Assembly: GCA_009760885.1 (NCBI GenBank)
Contig: CM019701.1
Location: forward strand, 35,850,697 to 35,914,696
DNA from: Achatina immaculata
Taxonomy: Eukaryota > Mollusca > Gastropoda > Stylommatophora > Achatinidae
Length of the DNA: 64,000 nucleotides
Direction: 5' to 3'
The position numbers and the translations under genes were made by a program. Numbering within the stretch: position 1 is the stretch's first letter; each line of letters begins with the position of its first letter. Below are positions 60,216 through 64,000 of the stretch, piece after piece. Below the pieces are notes generated by a model, which ran no database searches, was not told the DNA's origin, and was given only the letters and a program-made list of their open reading frames with translations.

Positions 60216-60869
60216 TGAAGCAGGATTCCCCTTACAAGGAGACTACTGGTTTGATTGATTCTTCTTGTGGAGTACAGTTTCAACTTATAAGTTTCTTCTT
60301 GTTGCTGGTGTTCTAACCATCACCTAATTTTCTGTATTATACACTAAGAAAATACAACAAGACACCCAGGCTTTCAACTCCACAAAAGATAGTACAATAC
60401 AACAACTTGAACATAACTTGGCAGTCTTCCGACCAAAACAAACTGGTCAACAATGAGAATTTCCACAAAGCCAATTGGTGTAGTTTATCATCAGACAACA
60501 CACATTTATTACAGAAATTCACAGCAACAAATGCCCGGCGTGAAATATCTACGCCAATTGGGCAAGGAAAACCTTACAAATGATTTATTCATACCAAAAA
60601 CCATACTTACAGGCTAACCAAGGACTACAGCCACACAGAAAAAACAAACTAAACTAATTCTGACAACAAGACTCGCTCTACCCCATTCTCGTTCGCCCAA
60701 CACGTCCTTCCACTTCAACGCTCACTCAAAGACTGCCTACGACCGGCTTTTTCACACGGACCTTTCTAACGACTTTTTGCACACGGGCCTTCCTAATGAC
60801 GTAGTCTACGCAACACAATTTATTAGCGCTACACAATTAATCTCTGAACAGAATTGCTATTCTGTTACA
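60216..60869 (-). repeat. 5' LTR of the non-autonomous element
   Basis: Apparently identical to 56054-56707. On its outer (upstream) side it is preceded by a purine tract (C run at 60869-60879 and CACCCCCTCTC on the plus strand), which resembles a polypurine tract rather than plain genomic DNA. Confidence 0.85.
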
Positions 60870-60879
60870 CCCCCCCCCT

Positions 60880-61689
60880 CACCCCCTCTCATTCACATAT
60901 AGATATTTCGGCTTTTCGGCTCTTTAAACTTTTATTATAAAATATAAGTCAAGAGGTCAAACAGACAACAGTTCTCATACATTTTGCCATTATCACCGCA
61001 CCAAGAAAGTCTTTCCACTTCTAGCACTGTTAAATCAAGTCAGTTATGTAGTGCTAGAAAAGTATTGGTGTCAGATGAATTTTGCTGCAACACAGCCAAC
61101 ATTTTATTAACCATACGGGGTTACTTTATTCGTAATATCGAATTTTAATAATATTACATTTACTAACAATGTTGCTAGCAACACTTTTTACGGCAATGAA
61201 GGTCACAATGACAGGTCTTGATCAAAGTGAAGGTTTACTGTGTAATGAAAACTTAATGATTATCATTCGCTACACGTATAATCTTCACACTTGTAACGTT
61301 GGTTTGCATTAGTCTCACTTTTCTCTGTAATGTCTTGGTTAATGGACAACAATGATCAAAATCGTATGACAATGACAATTATTCAAGGATATAATAATCT
61401 AATCATGCCCAAAGAACATGTATCTAGACTTACATGCTGATGGAGCGTTGTTTTATTCAAATTAACTGTTACAATGTTAAAGTGGTACACGATGTTCGTG
61501 AATTACGTTTTTCACTGACGACAAATGAGTCTATAAAAAAATTAGAAGAGATGCAAAGTCGGAGCTGAAATAACTGCCTCTTTTTTGTTAGAACATTTAA
61601 CATTGATACCTGTTCAAATTTTCCGTAATAATAAACGCTGTTGGAAGAAGGAGACTCATAACGTCGGAACAGCAGAATCGAGTTTCAGT
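60880..61689. other. No recognised gene or element
   Basis: AT-rich DNA. The first 60 bases (CACCCCCTCTCATTCACATA then AGATATTT) faintly resemble the inside of the LTR element next to its polypurine tract. Nothing else could be assigned. Confidence 0.35.
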
Positions 61690-63245
61690 TAAAGTCGGTA
61701 GCTACTATTTTACCTAAACCAGGCAAAGACAACACTGAATTGACAGGGTACCGTGTCATCACAATGCAAAACGTTTATGGTAGAGTGGTCGAGAAGATCG
61801 TAGCTGAGAAACTGACATACGAACTGGAGAATGGCAGATAGCTTCCAGGCACACTAGGCGGCTATCGGCCCGGCAGAGACACAGCGAGCAACGCATCGAT
61901 ACTGGCATACGATGTATACGAAGGGTTTCAGAGGAGAGAAGAGACGGCAGTTGTTGCACTGGACCTGGAGGATTCTTATAACTATATAACACTTCTGTGC
62001 CTTATGACGGAAATGGGTAGCCTCAGTGCTTCTAAGGAGAACTGTGGCACTGTGATATGAATCTTGAACCTCGGAGCCAATGCGCCAGGATTACATCAAA
62101 AGCCTCTCCACTGTCACCAATGCTTTTTAACATATACACTGCCAGGACTGCACAGCTACACCAGACTGACCGTGGTCAAATACTCACATATGGAGACGAC
62201 ATCCTGACATATGTAAATTCCAGACAGATGATATTTGCAACACATAGGAAAATATTAACCATATCATGGGGTGGTGCGAGTACAACAACGCAGTGATAAA
62301 CCTCAGCAAGGTCAAACTCCTGTAGTGCTCATTAGACAACAGATCTGCGAAGACCATCCTTACCGCAGTACAATGGAATGGCGGAACCTTCAAGAGAAAA
62401 CAGTGTCTGAAATACGTTGGGATCACATTTGATAGGACGCTATCTTTCAACCACCAAGTGGACATGGTCATTCAGAAGGCTAAGAGAGGGCTCAGTGCAA
62501 TAAAGACCATGGTAGGTGCTGGTCTGCCACAACGGACACCCTTCCTGAACACTTGGTGATGTCGTTGATTGATTATGGCCTCGGCCTTCTGACTTTGTCT
62601 ACGACTCAGATAACCAGGCCTGAAATAATCCAAAATGAGGCCATGAGAGCAGTTCTGGGGTGCACTAGAGATATTCCGATATGCGATACTTGCTGCATAT
62701 ATGCCAAGTAAGGCACAAGTATGCGCAAGTGAAGACGTATCTCAGAATTCCCGGCACAGAAAACCAGCCCCTTCTACCACAGATGAACTCAGCAACGGGT
62801 AAACATATTAAGCGAGGGAGATCTTAGATGGCAGAGACAAAAGAAACACTGTCAGCGGTCTATGACCCAGAACAGATCTTTCTAGAATCGGAATAGACTA
62901 AAGTGTCAAACATGCAAGACCTAATAAAGGTCGTAACAAAGCGTGGCCGTGAATGCCGTGACTGGGCTCAGGGTAGAAATTCAAGTATAGGAACATATTT
63001 AGCTACACTCCAAATCACATGACCATGGATGAGTCCGTGGTGCGAGGCTTAAAAAGTGGATAAGGCTCTGTTGTCTATCGTAACGGCAAACTGGTTGCAA
63101 GTAAATCAGGAACCTTTGCAACCACCACTTCGAGCATGATGGAGGTTATGGTAGCATCAGAAGCAATTTCCTTTTTAGTGGAGCAGGGGGACTCGCATGG
63201 GGTTATTGTGAAGAATTCCCAAAGCATGTTACAGGGAAGTGAGAG
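61690..63245 (+). pseudogene. Family F LINE (I/Nimb-like), RT to RNase H, degraded
   Basis: Plus-strand blocks: L-P-K-P-G-K-D-N-T-E-L-T-G-Y-R near 61715; G-Y-R-P-G-R-D-T-A-S-N-A-S near 61860; V-A-L-D-L-E-D-S-Y-N (first catalytic Asp of RT) near 61955; S-P-M-L-F-N-I-Y-T near 62115; and Y-G-D-D-I (variant of the catalytic box) near 62193. Then K-Y-V-G-I-T-F-D near 62410; D-Y-G-L-G-L-L-T-L-S and I-Q-N-E-A-M-R-A-V-L-G-C-T-R near 62570-62670; and an RNase H remnant S-S-M-M-E-V-M-V-A-S-E-A-I near 63130. This matches family F on the minus strand near 50 kb. Many frame changes make it inactive. Exact ends were not found. Confidence 0.75.
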
Positions 63246-63730
63246 ACAGTTTTTTTCTGCAGGGAGTGAATCCAGCTTCTATAGGGCTCTCATTTGTCCA
63301 GCAGTCTGACGTGGATCTACTGCACAGGTCACGCAGGAGTCAACGATGGGACCCCGAAACTGCACCCCTCAAAACAACACAGTCTCTAACCCTGTCATCT
63401 CTGGCTAGCTTGCTATCCGCGAATAGAAAGATTAGACACGTTAACACATCACATCTTCACAGTCATAACGATCAAACACGTAACTTCATGATGATCATGG
63501 GAAAATAATAATCATTTTAATCAGAAAACAGAAAACATATCACAAACGACAATTGAGAACCATGAAAACTGTTGCATCGCAAACAGGAGCACACAGAGAG
63601 AAAGGTTAGACACTTCATAAATTCAAACTACTCGAAAAAAAATAACTGTCACCGTTTGTGACACTCATATTAATTATACATAAACTCCAAATGACCACTC
63701 TTCAAAAGAAGGCCTCACTTTGTTACCTTG
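63246..63730. other. No recognised feature
   Basis: Possibly 3' sequence of the family F LINE at the left. An open frame of 89 codons at 63239-63508 shows no motif. AT-rich to 63730. Confidence 0.35.
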
Positions 63731-63743
63731 TGCAAATCGCACT

Positions 63744-63912
63744 CTCTCTCTCTGTGAACCTTAAGTGCCCAGGGCACATAGGGCTTCTGCAAGTGTTTTC
63801 CACAAATGCCTGTTCTTTGCCTTCCTCTCCGCTCCTGCTCAGGTGAGCCCTCCACCACCCAACATCCCCTCTGTTGTTCCTCTCCATGTCTCCCCTGGTC
63901 CACCCCCACTTC
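63744..63912 (-). mobile_element. Family C LINE, 169-base 3' end
   Basis: The reverse complement matches the last ~150 bases of the intact family C LINE (42260-42424), including the coding end, the stop and the (GA)n tail, here (CT)n at 63744-63753. A perfect 13-base duplication TGCAAATCGCACT at 63731-63743 and 63913-63925 brackets it. Confidence 0.9.
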
Positions 63913-63925
63913 TGCAAATCGCACT

Positions 63926-64000
63926 AATGTTTAGAAAATGTATATTCATCACGAAACACTCATGAGTTACAATCAGAAATACTCAGCGAACATTTCTACT
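63926..64000. other. Window end, no feature
   Basis: Seventy-five bases of AT-rich sequence after the last LINE fragment. Confidence 0.4.

Larger units (their letters stand above)
56037..60869 (-). mobile_element. Non-coding (non-autonomous) LTR retrotransposon with identical LTRs
   Basis: The 671 bases at 56037-56707 recur at 60199-60869 with a constant offset of 4162, and I found no difference when reading them side by side. The LTR proper is most likely 56054-56707 and 60216-60869 (654 bases, TG...CA on both strands). On the minus strand the order is LTR, primer-binding site (TGGCGCCGTGATTCTG), 3.5-kb internal region, polypurine tract (GGGGAGATATTC), LTR. The internal region has no gag or pol; the longest frame is 133 codons without motifs. 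The size and lack of coding match large non-autonomous (LARD-like) elements. Identical LTRs mean a young insertion. No ordinary target-site duplication was found. Confidence 0.85.

Noticed and set aside
61690..63245. Continuation of the host gene or a host reverse-transcriptase gene
   Set aside because: The order and peptides match the family F LINE found near 50 kb on the other strand, and the frame is heavily broken.

Overview
This is a stretch of AT-rich nuclear DNA from an invertebrate animal. The basis is a spliced metazoan-type gene (SLC22 family, GT-AG introns with pyrimidine tracts) buried in a dense graveyard of animal transposons: at least six families of non-LTR retrotransposon (LINE), LTR retroelements, mariner/Tc1 DNA transposons and microsatellites. 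There are no bacterial-style operons. The LINE families are the sort common in molluscs, arthropods and cnidarians. I cannot fix the phylum from this window.

Host gene. Five plus-strand blocks in the correct order look like exons of one organic cation/anion transporter (SLC22, major facilitator superfamily). They are 260-429 (extracellular loop), 46704-46789 (degraded block near TM5), 48158-48374 (LPESPRW loop), 52136-52362 (TM7-TM8) and 55079-55216 (TM12 and stop). The exons for TM2-TM4, TM6 and TM9-TM11 were not found. The 48158 exon carries a one-base frameshift, so the locus is either a decaying paralogue or a misassembled gene. Almost everything else lies in its introns, the largest being about 46 kb.

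Layout. 0.6-9.3 kb: LINE fragments, an old mariner, and a minus-strand CR1/L2-group LINE with an ORF1 esterase remnant. 9.3-14.1 kb: two nested minus-strand 'family B' LINEs, then a mariner that itself contains a solo LTR. 14.1-25.8 kb: a degraded Ty3/gypsy element whose 5' LTR holds a second mariner and whose RT holds a full-length 'family A' LINE with an 11-bp target-site duplication. 25.8-29.3 kb: a three-level nest (a LINE with a C-terminal PD-(D/E)XK-like domain, split by an RNase H-bearing LINE, split in turn by a CR1 fragment), then a tRNA-like SINE head. 30.4-34.1 kb: a degraded 'family D' RTE LINE bracketed by (TA)n. 34.5-39.2 kb: a Tc1 relic, a mariner split by a LINE, and a solo LTR. 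39.3-42.4 kb: an intact 'family C' RTE LINE with a 989-codon ORF and a perfect 14-bp target-site duplication. 42.7-46 kb: two more family A copies. 49.6-51 kb: family B and an RNase H-type 'family F' LINE. 53.4-54.7 kb: GC-richer tandem repeats. 56.0-60.9 kb: a non-coding LTR element on the minus strand with apparently identical LTRs. 61.7-63.9 kb: a second family F copy and the last 169 bp of family C.

How they relate. Target-site duplications and nesting give a relative time order. Five LTRs share the same terminus (TGTAACAGAA). The coding gypsy element and the non-coding LTR element share an identical 12-base end to the polypurine tract, which suggests the non-coding element borrows the machinery of gypsy relatives. 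Family letters A-F are labels used only here.
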